From Sphingobium sp. YR768 (GTDB lineage Bacteria; Pseudomonadota; Alphaproteobacteria; Sphingomonadales; Sphingomonadaceae): a stretch of 64,000 nucleotides of DNA. Location: the NCBI RefSeq assembly GCF_900111125.1, contig NZ_FOGE01000013.1, forward strand, positions 1-64,000. Reading direction: 5' to 3'. The position numbers and the translations under genes were made by a program. Shown one piece after another: positions 35,615 through 43,843 of the stretch. The notes under the pieces were generated by a model. It was not told the DNA's origin, did not search any database, and worked only from the letters and a program-made list of their open reading frames with translations. Position 1 is the stretch's first letter. Each line of letters begins with the position of its first letter.

Positions 35615-35667
35615 ATGGGTGCCGCCTTCTGCGGCATCCTGCCCTTCAGGCGTCCCCATGGCGCGGC

Positions 35668-36036
35668 TCACTTGGCCGGCAGCGTTTTGAGATAGGCGAT
35701 AATGGCCTTGCGCTTTTCGGGCTGCGGCACGCCGCCGAACGCCATCTTCGTGCCGGGCACGACGCCCCTGGGGTTGGCCATATAGGCGTCCAGCTTCGCC
35801 TCGTTCCACACGATGCCGCTCTTGGCCATGGCGGGGCTATAGGCATAGCCGCTCACGCCGCCAGCCTTGCGGCCGACGACGCCAGCCATGGTCGGCCCCA
35901 TGCGCTTGTCCGTCGGCTTGGTGCCGTGACAGGCCATGCAGGCGGCAAAGGCGACCTTGCCGTTCGGCGCGGTCTGGGCCTGCGCAGCGACAGGCACCGC
36001 CAGCAAGGCGGCTGCGATGATATACCCTGGGCGCAT
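35668..36036 (-). CDS. class I cytochrome c
   Basis: A 122-residue exported cytochrome. The signal peptide ends at AQAQ, the haem site is CMACH (residues 33-37), and the axial Met lies in PGTKMAFGGV, within a cytochrome c2/c550-type fold. It is the first gene of the unit with the dehydrogenase subunits, and so is the probable electron acceptor of the GMC enzyme in the periplasm. GGAG precedes the ATG at 36036. A palindromic operator candidate lies 17 bp upstream of the gene. Confidence 0.92.
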   Translation of the reverse strand: MRPGYIIAAALLAVPVAAQAQTAPNGKVAFAACMACHGTKPTDKRMGPTMAGVVGRKAGGVSGYAYSPAMAKSGIVWNEAKLDAYMANPRGVVPGTKMAFGGVPQPEKRKAIIAYLKTLPAK

Positions 36037-36052
36037 TATTTTCTCCGTTTAT

Positions 36053-36072
36053 TTGTATCTAATATAATACAA
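36053..36072. promoter_or_regulatory. palindromic operator candidate, site 1
   Basis: TTGTATCTAATATAATACAA, a 20-bp near-perfect palindrome (arms TTGTAT and ATACAA) just upstream of the cytochrome c / GMC unit. Related 20-mers occur at 39597, 41685, 51359 and 51395. It is a likely binding site of the GntR/HutC regulator at 40851. Confidence 0.6.
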
Positions 36073-36099
36073 TTCGGCAACGCAAGTGCTTTTGTCCAA

Positions 36100-37011
36100 T
36101 CAGAGGCTGGCGGCAATCTCGCCCGTCGACAGGAAGGCCAGCCCTTCCCTACCGGCCAGTCCCTTTAGCAAGGTTTCCAGCGCCCCGATGCGATAGGGCA
36201 AGCCCATGATATAAGGCGTGATGTGCAGCGGCAGCATTCGGCCGCCATGACTCTGCGCCTCCGTCATCAGCCAGTCGGCGGCATCCTCTATCTGGATGCG
36301 ATAGCTGTCGGCCGAATGCTGCTGCGTGGTGATGATCTGGCGATCGGACAGTTCATGGTTCAGCGGCACGTTGACGATGCCGCCGGCCGGCATGGTCATC
36401 GCATAGGGCAGTTCGTCATTCACCCAATCCAGCATGTAGCCGACGCCCTCCTCCGCCAGCAGGCGCGGCGTGTTCCAGCTTTGCGATCGGGCGATGGAGA
36501 GCCATCCCGCAGGGCGCTGGCCGGTCGCCTTCTCCATCATGTTGAGCGAGGTGCGGATGATCGCCCGCTCCTCCTCCTCGGCAAGCCCCGTGGCGATGGT
36601 CGCGTTCATGTCGGTCGCATGGGCGACAATCTCATGCCCGGCGGCCACTATGTCCCGCACCAGCGCGGGATAGCGCTCGGCTATGACGCTGTTGACCGCC
36701 ACGCTGGCCTTCGCCCCGACCGCCGCCAGCGCGTCGAGCATACGATAAAAGCCGATGCGCGTGCCATATTCGCGCGACGTATAATGGCGATAGTCGGGAT
36801 AGGCCGTCTGCATATGGCCGGGCGCGCGAAACGGCTTGTCCGACGGCGTGATCGGAAACCATTCGAGCGAGATGACGACGCTGACGGCCAGCTTCGCGTC
36901 ACCGGGCCAGGTGATCGGCGCGCGATCGAACAGGTTCGACCAGGGATAGAGGTCATGGTCCATGCCCTGCGCACGGCGGGGATAGGTGAGATAGGCGGGG
37001 TCCAGGCTCAT
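36100..37011 (-). CDS. polysaccharide deacetylase-fold hydrolase (PuuE/allantoinase-like), copy 1
   Basis: A 303-residue NodB-fold protein. It shows VSVVISLEWFPITPSD in the first strand, the metal-site region AAGHEIVAHATDMN, and the ending PLHITPYIMGLPYRIGALET. That ending is the hallmark of PuuE-type allantoinases and cyclic imidases, not of chitin or peptidoglycan deacetylases. There is no signal peptide, so it acts in the cytosol. The first-strand Asp typical of deacetylases is not obvious. It overlaps copy 2 by four bases. Hydrolysis of a cyclic amide or imide is inferred from the subfamily and the neighbouring amidase. Confidence 0.78.
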   Translation of the reverse strand: MSLDPAYLTYPRRAQGMDHDLYPWSNLFDRAPITWPGDAKLAVSVVISLEWFPITPSDKPFRAPGHMQTAYPDYRHYTSREYGTRIGFYRMLDALAAVGAKASVAVNSVIAERYPALVRDIVAAGHEIVAHATDMNATIATGLAEEEERAIIRTSLNMMEKATGQRPAGWLSIARSQSWNTPRLLAEEGVGYMLDWVNDELPYAMTMPAGGIVNVPLNHELSDRQIITTQQHSADSYRIQIEDAADWLMTEAQSHGGRMLPLHITPYIMGLPYRIGALETLLKGLAGREGLAFLSTGEIAASL

Positions 37012-37934
37012 CGTGCATCCTCTCTCTGATGGGCGGTGTCGGCCAGCAGCCGGTCATAGCCCTGCCCGATGAAATGGTCGGCGATATCGCCGCTGCGCGT
37101 GATCCAGGCGCGGCCATCCTGCGCGATATGGCGCAGCACTTCCTCGAACGGGCCGATGCGGTGCGGCTGTCCGATCAGATAGCTGTGCAGCGGAATGCAC
37201 ATGACCGTGCCGGACTCGTCGCCCTCCGCCGCCAGCCGCTCATACTGGCGGATCAGCGTGTCGGCATAGTCGCGTGGCGACATATTGTAGACGAAGAAGC
37301 CATAATGATCGTTGACCTCCAGGCTGTAGGGCATGGAGATCAGCTTGCCGTTCGCGACATGGATCGGCGTCGGCTGATCGTCATGATAGAGGTCGCAGGT
37401 ATAGCTCAGCCCATATTCGGCGATCAGGTCGAGCGTGCGGGTGGTGTGGGTCAGCGCCGGGGCCAGCCAGCCCTTGATCGTCTGTCCCGTGGCATCGCGC
37501 ACGGTGCGGATCGAATCCTCGATAATGGCGCGTTCCTGCGCCTCATCCATGCCGTAGCTATAGCGGGTGTTGTAGATGCCATGGCTGAAAAATTCCCAAC
37601 CGCGCGCATTGGCGTCCGCCACCACTTCGGGGACATGCTGGCACAGCGCGACGGACAGCGAGACTGAGCCGGGAAAGCCATGTTTGCTCATGACGTCCGC
37701 CATGCGCCAATGGCCGACCCGATTGGCATAGTCGCGATGGCCATAGCCTACCACATCGGGATGCGGCTTGGTCCAGCTCTTGCGATACGGATTGGCCGCC
37801 GGATCGATCTCGTAAAATTCCAGGTTCGGCGACACCCATACCGCGACCTTCTTGCCGTCAGGCCATTCGATCTTCGGTCGCCCGCGATAGGGCAGGAAAT
37901 CGTAAAGCCCCGGATCCTTTTCGCCTTCCCGCAT
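37008..37934 (-). CDS. polysaccharide deacetylase-fold hydrolase (PuuE/allantoinase-like), copy 2
   Basis: A 308-residue NodB-fold protein related to copy 1 but clearly diverged. It shows VAVWVSPNLEFYEIDPAAN, WEFFSHGIYNTRYSYGMDEA (metal-site His with the PuuE-like GHG/SHG pattern), WLAPALTHTTRTLDLIAE and PLHSYLIGQPHRIGPFEEVL. The lack of a signal peptide suggests a cytosolic amidohydrolase-like role. The two copies may form a heteromer or act on successive substrates. It is coupled by ATGA overlap to the isochorismatase-fold gene upstream (start 38617) and to copy 1 downstream. Confidence 0.78.
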   Translation of the reverse strand: MREGEKDPGLYDFLPYRGRPKIEWPDGKKVAVWVSPNLEFYEIDPAANPYRKSWTKPHPDVVGYGHRDYANRVGHWRMADVMSKHGFPGSVSLSVALCQHVPEVVADANARGWEFFSHGIYNTRYSYGMDEAQERAIIEDSIRTVRDATGQTIKGWLAPALTHTTRTLDLIAEYGLSYTCDLYHDDQPTPIHVANGKLISMPYSLEVNDHYGFFVYNMSPRDYADTLIRQYERLAAEGDESGTVMCIPLHSYLIGQPHRIGPFEEVLRHIAQDGRAWITRSGDIADHFIGQGYDRLLADTAHQREDAR

Positions 37935-38617
37935 CAGCGCGCCTCCAGCCAGTCGATCACGGTCTGAACCGGCTCGACATCGGCATATTTGAGCTGAAGG
38001 TCGGTCAGGTTCGCGAAATGATAGCTTTCATGCTTGTCCGCGCAGGTTTCGATCGGGACGATGGTGCGATAGCCGCGCGACAGCGAATCGACGGCGGTCG
38101 CGCGAATGCAGCCCGACGTGCTGCCGCCGGTCACGACCACGGTATCGACCTTGTGCCAGACCAGCAGGCTTTGCAGCGGCGTTTCGAAAAAGGCCGACGG
38201 CATGCGCTTGTCATAGATGATGTCGCTGGGGTCGATCCGGCAGCGATCGTCGAAGGTGTGCCGGTCGCTGCCATATTTGATGTTCTGGAGCGAATCGGGC
38301 GTATTGGTCCGCGTGCCCCACACCCCGGCATCCGCCGCATCCTCGACATAGGCGACATGGGTCCAGATGACCGGCATGCCCCTGGCGCGGGCCAAATCGG
38401 ATATGATGTTCACATAGTCGATCTGGCGCGGATCGGTTTCGTACGCGGTCTTATATTGGTCGATCCGCGTATAGGCGTTCTGGAAGTCGACATTCACGAT
38501 GGCGAGCTTTTCCCCGAAGCCGAATTTCGTGCGGGCGGGATTGGCCATCACCTCTTCGAAAATCTGCCGCGCCGTGCGTCCGTCGGACAGCATCCGGGTT
38601 CCCACTATGTCGCTCAC
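37934..38617 (-). CDS. isochorismatase-fold cysteine hydrolase (N-carbamoylsarcosine amidase-like)
   Basis: A 227-residue cysteine hydrolase with the Asp-Lys-Cys triad in IVNVDFQNAYT, IIYDKRMPSAFFET and VTGGSTSGCIRATAVD. The GSTSGC nucleophile motif matches N-carbamoylsarcosine amidase and related amidases that cleave open-chain amides or carbamoyl groups. The GTG start at 38617 overlaps the lyase stop (GTGA). It probably cleaves the half-amide made by the PuuE-like hydrolases, by analogy with imide-degradation pathways. Confidence 0.85.
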   Translation of the reverse strand: MSDIVGTRMLSDGRTARQIFEEVMANPARTKFGFGEKLAIVNVDFQNAYTRIDQYKTAYETDPRQIDYVNIISDLARARGMPVIWTHVAYVEDAADAGVWGTRTNTPDSLQNIKYGSDRHTFDDRCRIDPSDIIYDKRMPSAFFETPLQSLLVWHKVDTVVVTGGSTSGCIRATAVDSLSRGYRTIVPIETCADKHESYHFANLTDLQLKYADVEPVQTVIDWLEAR

Positions 38618-39579
38618 GCCATTTCTTCCTTTCTTTCCAGAGATATGCTGCCACCTTTAGAAACGAAGCCAAGCGGCAATCCCGCCTCCGCAACGAAACC
38701 GTAAAGCGGTTCATCGGGCAGAGCGCCTGTCAGAATGTCACGCACCGCGACCAGCCGATCGATGTCGATGCCGGTCGACAGACCCAGCGATTCGAGCATG
38801 AATACCAGATCCTCTGTCACGATGTTGCCGCTGGCGCCCGGCGCGAAAGGACAACCGCCAAGGCCCCCAAGCGAACTGTCGAACGTGGTCAGCCCGACCT
38901 CTAGCCCGGCCAGCACATTGGCAAGGCCCAGCCCGCGCGTATTGTGCAGATGGATTCCGGTCACGGCCGCATCACCCACGACTCCCCGCACGAAGCGGAC
39001 CATGTGGCGGACGCTGGCCGGATTGGCATAGCCGGTCGTATCGGCCAGCCCGATTTCGTCGCAGCCAGACGCCATCAGCGCCTCGGCCAGCATGCCGATC
39101 TGCCCGTCGGCAATATTGCCCTCCAGCGTGCAGCCGAAGACCGTCGACAGGCTGCCTTCGAAATGCGGACGCCCTTCCGGCGGCAGCGCGGCGATCATCG
39201 CGCCGATCTGGCGTGCTTCCTCCAGCACCTGCGCATGGTTACGGCGCAGATTCGCGAGGCTGTGGGCTTCGGAAACGGACAAGGGCAGCGTGATCTTGTG
39301 CGCCCCGGCCGCGATCGCGGCGGCCGCGCCCTTCGCATTAGGCACCAGCGCCGCCACCGTCAGTCCGGGAATCGTGCGCGCATAGGCGGTGATCTCCGCC
39401 GTGTCGGCCAGTTGCGGCAGCAATTTGGCGGGCACGAAACTGCCCACCTCGATTTCCGTCACGCCCGCCGCCGCTTCCGCCGCGATCCAGGCCTTTTTCA
39501 CGTCGGTCGGCAATATGGGCCTGATGCTTTGCAGCCCGTCCCGTGGCCCGACTTCACTAATCAATATGCGTTCCGACAT
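38614..39579 (-). CDS. hydroxymethylglutaryl-CoA lyase-family enzyme
   Basis: A 321-residue TIM-barrel lyase of the DRE-TIM family. EVGPRDGLQSIRP gives the metal/substrate Arg and Asp, HLHNTRGLGLANVLAG the metal histidines, and LGGLGGCPFAPGASGNIVTE the catalytic Cys loop. These enzymes cleave 3-hydroxy-3-methyl acyl-CoAs to acetyl-CoA and a keto acid. Given the CaiB and LeuCD partners, the substrate may be a citramalyl-type CoA instead of HMG-CoA. ATG at 39579 with GGGAT upstream. It heads the unit lyase, amidase, two deacetylase-fold genes and is divergent from the CaiB gene. Confidence 0.88.
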   Translation of the reverse strand: MSERILISEVGPRDGLQSIRPILPTDVKKAWIAAEAAAGVTEIEVGSFVPAKLLPQLADTAEITAYARTIPGLTVAALVPNAKGAAAAIAAGAHKITLPLSVSEAHSLANLRRNHAQVLEEARQIGAMIAALPPEGRPHFEGSLSTVFGCTLEGNIADGQIGMLAEALMASGCDEIGLADTTGYANPASVRHMVRFVRGVVGDAAVTGIHLHNTRGLGLANVLAGLEVGLTTFDSSLGGLGGCPFAPGASGNIVTEDLVFMLESLGLSTGIDIDRLVAVRDILTGALPDEPLYGFVAEAGLPLGFVSKGGSISLERKEEMA

Positions 39580-39596
39580 TCCGATCCCTCGCGCTA

Positions 39597-39616
39597 TTGT
39601 ATTATTTCTATAACAA
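39597..39616. promoter_or_regulatory. palindromic operator candidate, site 2
   Basis: TTGTATTATTTCTATAACAA, a 20-bp palindrome with the same arms as site 1, in the 88-bp gap between the divergent lyase and CaiB genes. It is placed to control both. Confidence 0.65.
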
Positions 39617-39667
39617 TTTATGAGGGGCTGTCGATAGGCGTTTATCGCATGATTTGCAGGGGAAGAT

Positions 39668-40837
39668 ATGAACGCGGATGCATTGCCGCTCGCCGGCATC
39701 CGGCTGGTTGAATTCACGCATATGGTCATGGGGCCATCGGTCGGCGTGATCCTGGGCGATCTGGGCGCGGAAGTGATCAAGGTGGAGCCCAAGGGCGGTG
39801 ATCAGACCCGCAACCTGCTGGGATCGGGCGCGGGCTATTTCCCGATGTTCAACCGCAACAAGCGCAGCATCTGCCTTGACCTCAAGAGCGATGCCGGGCG
39901 CGAGGCCGCCTTCGCGCTGGCGCAATCGGCGGACATTGTGGTCGAAAATTTCCGTCCCGGCACACTGGAGCGGCTGGGTCTGGGTTATGAAGCGCTGCGC
40001 CGTGACAATCCCGGCCTCATCTACTGCTCGGCCAAGGGTTTCCTGACCGGCCCCTATGAACAGCGTACGGCCCTGGACGAAGTGACCCAGATGATGGGCG
40101 GCCTTGCCTATATGACCGGTCCGTCCGGCCGCCCGCTGCGGGCAGGGTCGTCCGTCGTGGATATTACCGGCGGCATGTTCGGCGTCATCGCGATTCTCGC
40201 CGCGCTGGAACGGCGCCACCGCACCGGTGAGGGGGCTGAGGTCAAATGCGCCCTGTTCGAAACCACCGCCTTTCTGGTCGGCCAGCATATGGCGCAGGAA
40301 GCCGTCACCGGTGCGGCGCCCCGGCCCATGCCCGAACGGCTGTCGGCCTGGGCCATTTATGACGTGTTTCAGACGCGCGAAGCCGACGAGCAGCTCTTCG
40401 TCGGCGTCGTGAGCGATGGCCAGTGGCTCAGCTTCTGCGAGGCATTCGGGCTGGACGCGTTGCTGAACGATCTGTCGCTGCGCGCCAACAATGCCCGCGT
40501 CGAGGCGCGCGAGCAGATATTGCCGGTCGTGCGCGCCCTGTTCGCGTCGATGTCCCGCGCGGAGCTGGTCGTGCGACTGGAGGCCACCGGCCTGCCCTTC
40601 GCCCCGATCGCCCGCCCCACCGACCTGTTCGACGACCCCCATCTGGTGGAGGGCGGCGGGCTGGTCGACCTGACCTTGCCGAACGGCACGCAAACCCGCC
40701 TTCCCGGCCTGCCCATCGAAATCGACGGAGAGCGCCTTCCGCTTCGTCGCGACCTGCCCGTGGCCGGTGCGGATGGCGCGGCACTGCTGCGCGAAATGGG
40801 GATGGGCGAGACGGCGATCGCTGCCGCTCTGTCCTGA
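39668..40837 (+). CDS. CaiB/BaiF family III CoA-transferase
   Basis: A 389-residue class III CoA-transferase: LAGIRLVEFTHMVMGPSVGV, GAEVIKVEPKGGDQTRNLLG, NKRSICLDLKSDAGREAAF and the catalytic Asp region YEQRTALDEVTQMMGGLAYM. It moves CoA between carboxylic acids in the cytosol without ATP. In this island it should activate the hydroxydicarboxylate made by the LeuCD-like hydratase for cleavage by the lyase. GGGGAAGA precedes the ATG. Confidence 0.92.
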   Translation: MNADALPLAGIRLVEFTHMVMGPSVGVILGDLGAEVIKVEPKGGDQTRNLLGSGAGYFPMFNRNKRSICLDLKSDAGREAAFALAQSADIVVENFRPGTLERLGLGYEALRRDNPGLIYCSAKGFLTGPYEQRTALDEVTQMMGGLAYMTGPSGRPLRAGSSVVDITGGMFGVIAILAALERRHRTGEGAEVKCALFETTAFLVGQHMAQEAVTGAAPRPMPERLSAWAIYDVFQTREADEQLFVGVVSDGQWLSFCEAFGLDALLNDLSLRANNARVEAREQILPVVRALFASMSRAELVVRLEATGLPFAPIARPTDLFDDPHLVEGGGLVDLTLPNGTQTRLPGLPIEIDGERLPLRRDLPVAGADGAALLREMGMGETAIAAALS

Positions 40838-40850
40838 CCCTTTGCGCCGG

Positions 40851-41639
40851 CTATCCCAGTTGCGGTTTCGTCACGCCATGCAAATCCAGGCTCAGCCTGT
40901 AGCGATCGGCCCGATAGTCCGCGATTGTGTAAAGGATCGCGCCTTCATTGGCGTCGAAAATCACACGTTCAACGCGCAGCAACGCAGCCCGCGGTTCCAG
41001 ATTGAGCATGACTGCGGTTTCTGGGTCGGCATGGCGAGACGATATCGTCTGACGCCCGCTACCTGGAACAAACCCCGCCTCGCGCATCAGGTCCAGGATT
41101 GGCTGCTTGGTCAGCAAGGTTTTCGTCAGCTTGACGCCAAGGTCCGCCGGCACCCAACTGGTCGTCAGGCCCAGCGGCTCCTTGTCAAGGTGACGGATAC
41201 GACGCCCGCGCAGCATCATGGCGCCTTCGGGGCGCTCCAACATGTCGGCAACCTGCCGGGGTGCGGGTTCCTCGACAATGTCGATCACCTTGACCGGCGT
41301 GTTGCGGCCAAAGGCGATCAGCGATTCGACCGCCTGATCCACATTCGCTTCCAGCGGAACGGCGGACGTCCGGTACACCACCCGCGTCCCCACGCGGCGC
41401 TTGCGTTCGACCAGACCGCTTTCGGCCAGCTCATGCAGAGCGCGTCGCGCCGTAATGCGCGACACGCCATGCTGCGCCACCAGTTCCAGTTCGGTCGGGA
41501 CCGGTGCCCCGAATGTCAGCTGGCCGTGCATGATCTGATCCCGCAGGCCCAGGAATATCTGATGATAGAGCGGAACCGCGTTCGATCTGGAAACCAGTTG
41601 GGACGTGGCAATGTCGGGCGAGGGTGCGGTTTTTGTCAT
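40851..41639 (-). CDS. GntR-family transcriptional regulator, HutC subfamily
   Basis: A 262-residue regulator. An N-terminal winged helix (LYHQIFLGLRDQIMHGQL, then GVSRITARRALHELAESGLV) is followed by a UTRA ligand-binding domain (about residues 105-255, with LTTSWVPADLGVKL and ILYTIADYRADRYRL). HutC-type regulators respond to pathway acids. It is convergent with the CaiB gene and divergent from the LeuC-like gene. It is the only dedicated regulator in the island, so it is the best candidate to bind the repeated TTGTAT-N8-TAACAA sites. Confidence 0.92.
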   Translation of the reverse strand: MTKTAPSPDIATSQLVSRSNAVPLYHQIFLGLRDQIMHGQLTFGAPVPTELELVAQHGVSRITARRALHELAESGLVERKRRVGTRVVYRTSAVPLEANVDQAVESLIAFGRNTPVKVIDIVEEPAPRQVADMLERPEGAMMLRGRRIRHLDKEPLGLTTSWVPADLGVKLTKTLLTKQPILDLMREAGFVPGSGRQTISSRHADPETAVMLNLEPRAALLRVERVIFDANEGAILYTIADYRADRYRLSLDLHGVTKPQLG

Positions 41640-41684
41640 CGCCGCCAGCCTAGCCGATGAATGCAGGAGGGGGAACCGGGTTAA

Positions 41685-41704
41685 TTGTTATGTTTACATA
41701 TCAT
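41685..41704. promoter_or_regulatory. palindromic operator candidate, site 3 (degenerate)
   Basis: TTGTTATGTTTACATATCAT between the divergent GntR and LeuC-like genes. The left arm is good and the right arm matches four of six bases of TAACAA. It may mediate autoregulation. Confidence 0.45.
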
Positions 41705-41733
41705 TTGAACAGCGCAGCAGATAGTCGTCCCGC

Positions 41734-43146
41734 ATGAGCAAGACCCTGTTCGAAAAATTATGGGACATCCATGTCGTCATGGATATTGACGGCGATGCCG
41801 CCTTGCTGGCGATCGACCGTGTCCTGATGCACGAACGGACTGGCGGGGTTGCGCTGGAAAGTCTGGCGCTGGCCGGGCGTCCGGTGCTGGCACCAGAACG
41901 CGCCTTCGCCACCATGGACCATATCGTCGACACGCGGCCGGGTCGCGGCGACGCGACGCTGATGCCGACCGGCACCGCCTTCATTCAGGCCACCCGTCAG
42001 GGCGCGCGCGCCGCCGGCATCCACCTGTTCGACATAACCGATCCGCGGCAGGGCATCGTCCATGTCATGTCGCCCGAACAGGGCATATTGATCCCCGGCA
42101 TCACGCTCGTCTGCCCCGACAGCCACACCTGCACCCAAGGCGCGTTTGGCGCGCTGGCGTGGGGCATTGGGTCCAGCGAGGCGGAGCATGCGCTCGCCAC
42201 CGGCACCTTGCGGGTGCAGCGGCCGGGCACGATGCGGATCATGATTGATTCGCAACTGAAGCCCAATGTCAGCGCAAAGGATCTCGCGCTGCATATCTTG
42301 TCACGGATCGGATCAGCCGGCGCGCGCGGCAAGGTGCTGGAATATGCCGGCAGCGCGATATCGGCACTGGATGCGGAGGGCCGCATGACCCTGTGCAACA
42401 TGGCGACCGAACTGGGCGCCTTCACCGCCATCATCGCCCCCGACCAGAAGATATTCGATTATGTGAAGGGTCGCCCCTTCGCGCCGCAGGGGGTGGACTG
42501 GGACGCAGCACTAGCAAGCTGGCAGTCGCTCTACAGCGATCCCGATGCCCGCTTCGACACCGACCTGCGCTTCGACGCGGCCGATGTGGTTCCCATGGTA
42601 AGCTGGGGCACCAGCCCGCAGCAGTCGCTTGCCTTGGGCGCCCCCGTCCCGACCGCACAGGCCGTCGCCGGGCGCGACACCGCCGAAGCCCATGCCCGCG
42701 CGCGCGACTATATGGATGTGACGCCGGGTCAGCCGGTGACGGGCCTGCGCATCGACGGCGCCTTCATCGGCTCCTGCACCAACAGCCGCCTGTCCGATTT
42801 GCGCCGCGCCGCCGCGATCCTGAAGGGCCAGCATGTCGCCGACCATGTGCGCGCGATCTGCGTCCCCGGCTCCAGCCAGGTGAAGGCGCAGGCCGAGGCC
42901 GAAGGGCTGGACCGCATCTTCCTGGACGCCGGGTTCGAATGGCGCGAAGCGGGCTGTTCCATGTGCTTCTTCGCCGGGGGGGAAAGTTTTGGCCCGCAGC
43001 AGCGGGTCATTTCCTCCACCAATCGCAACTTCGAAAGCCGGCAGGGCCCGTCCACCCGGACCCATATCGCCTCGCCCGAAACCGTTGCCGCTTCGGCCCT
43101 TGCCGGCGTTATCGCAGCAGCCCCTGTCAGGGAAATCAGCCTATGA
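41734..43146 (+). CDS. aconitase-family hydro-lyase, large subunit (LeuC/DmdA-like)
   Basis: A 470-residue large subunit of the isopropylmalate isomerase type. The [4Fe-4S] ligands are CPDSHTCTQGAFGALAWGIG, SCTNSRLSDLRRA and CSMCFFAGGESFGP. LeuCD enzymes also hydrate citraconate, and relatives hydrate dimethylmaleate. No leuA or leuB is nearby, and the surrounding genes are catabolic. A role in hydrating a substituted maleate or related dicarboxylate is therefore more likely than leucine synthesis. It overlaps the small-subunit gene by four bases and faces the GntR regulator. Confidence 0.9.
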   Translation: MSKTLFEKLWDIHVVMDIDGDAALLAIDRVLMHERTGGVALESLALAGRPVLAPERAFATMDHIVDTRPGRGDATLMPTGTAFIQATRQGARAAGIHLFDITDPRQGIVHVMSPEQGILIPGITLVCPDSHTCTQGAFGALAWGIGSSEAEHALATGTLRVQRPGTMRIMIDSQLKPNVSAKDLALHILSRIGSAGARGKVLEYAGSAISALDAEGRMTLCNMATELGAFTAIIAPDQKIFDYVKGRPFAPQGVDWDAALASWQSLYSDPDARFDTDLRFDAADVVPMVSWGTSPQQSLALGAPVPTAQAVAGRDTAEAHARARDYMDVTPGQPVTGLRIDGAFIGSCTNSRLSDLRRAAAILKGQHVADHVRAICVPGSSQVKAQAEAEGLDRIFLDAGFEWREAGCSMCFFAGGESFGPQQRVISSTNRNFESRQGPSTRTHIASPETVAASALAGVIAAAPVREISL

Positions 43147-43751
43147 CGCCTTTCACCAGCATGACGGCCATCGCCGCGCCCCTGATCCGCGACAATATCG
43201 ATACTGATGCGATCATCCCCTCGCGCGAGATGAAGACGGTGGGGAAGACAGGCCTAAAGGAAGGGTTGTTCGCGGGATGGCGCTATCTGGCTATGGGCAG
43301 CCGCGATCTGACGCCCGATTTCATCCTCAACCAGCCCGCCTATCGCGACGCGAAATTCCTGCTGTCCGGTGCCAATTTCGGCTGCGGCTCCAGCCGCGAA
43401 CATGCCGCCTGGGCGCTGGCGGAATATGGCTTCCGGGCGATTGTGGCCCCGTCCTTCAACCCGATCTTCCATGGCAATTGCATCCGCAACGGCATCGTGC
43501 CGGTGACGCTGGCGATCGATGACATCACGGAACTGGCGGATGCGATGCCAGCGCCGATCCATATCAGTCTGGAAGAGATGCAGGTGACGGGCGCCGACGG
43601 CATCGCCCTGCCCTTCCACCTGCCAGAGGAAGCCCGGCGCGCCTTGCTACTGGGCCTGGACCCGATCGGCCAGACGCTGCTGGAAGCTGATCGTATCAAG
43701 GCGTTTCTGGCGAAGGACGCCCTTAGCCGCCCGTGGATCTATCCCAACTGA
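43143..43751 (+). CDS. aconitase-family hydro-lyase, small subunit (LeuD/DmdB-like)
   Basis: A 202-residue swivel-domain subunit with RDNIDTDAIIPSREMKTVG, SGANFGCGSSREHAAWAL and FNPIFHGNCIRNGIVPV, the normal LeuD pattern. It completes the active site of the large subunit, to which it is translationally coupled (ATGA). Ends in PWIYPN. A strong hairpin follows at once. Confidence 0.9.
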   Translation: MTPFTSMTAIAAPLIRDNIDTDAIIPSREMKTVGKTGLKEGLFAGWRYLAMGSRDLTPDFILNQPAYRDAKFLLSGANFGCGSSREHAAWALAEYGFRAIVAPSFNPIFHGNCIRNGIVPVTLAIDDITELADAMPAPIHISLEEMQVTGADGIALPFHLPEEARRALLLGLDPIGQTLLEADRIKAFLAKDALSRPWIYPN

Positions 43752-43755
43752 AAAA

Positions 43756-43785
43756 GGAAGGCGGGCTGTCTCCAGCTCGCCTTCC
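43756..43785 (-). terminator. intrinsic terminator of the minus-strand catabolic operon (bidirectional hairpin)
   Basis: GGAAGGCGGGCT (43756-43767) pairs with AGCTCGCCTTCC (43774-43785), a 12-bp stem with one G-U pair and a 6-base loop. On the minus strand it is followed by five U (TTTTT from 43751-43755), a classic intrinsic terminator for the operon ending at 43844. The plus-strand LeuD-like gene ends 4 bp before the hairpin, so both directions may use it. Confidence 0.75.
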
Positions 43786-43843
43786 CTTCCCGAAACGACG
43801 GCGCGCCAGCGTGCAGTTTGGCGCCCCGTCGATCAGGAATCCG

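Noticed and set aside
36100-37934. Polysaccharide (chitin or peptidoglycan) deacetylases
   Set aside because: The C-terminal motifs are PuuE/allantoinase-like and there is no signal peptide or membrane anchor.
38614-39579. Leucine-degradation HMG-CoA lyase
   Set aside because: No other leucine-degradation genes (liu, mcc, aibAB) are present, so the substrate was left open.
41734-43751. Leucine biosynthesis genes leuC and leuD
   Set aside because: The proteins are of that family, but no leuA or leuB is near and they sit in a catabolic regulon with CaiB, a lyase and hydrolases, so a catabolic hydratase role is more likely.
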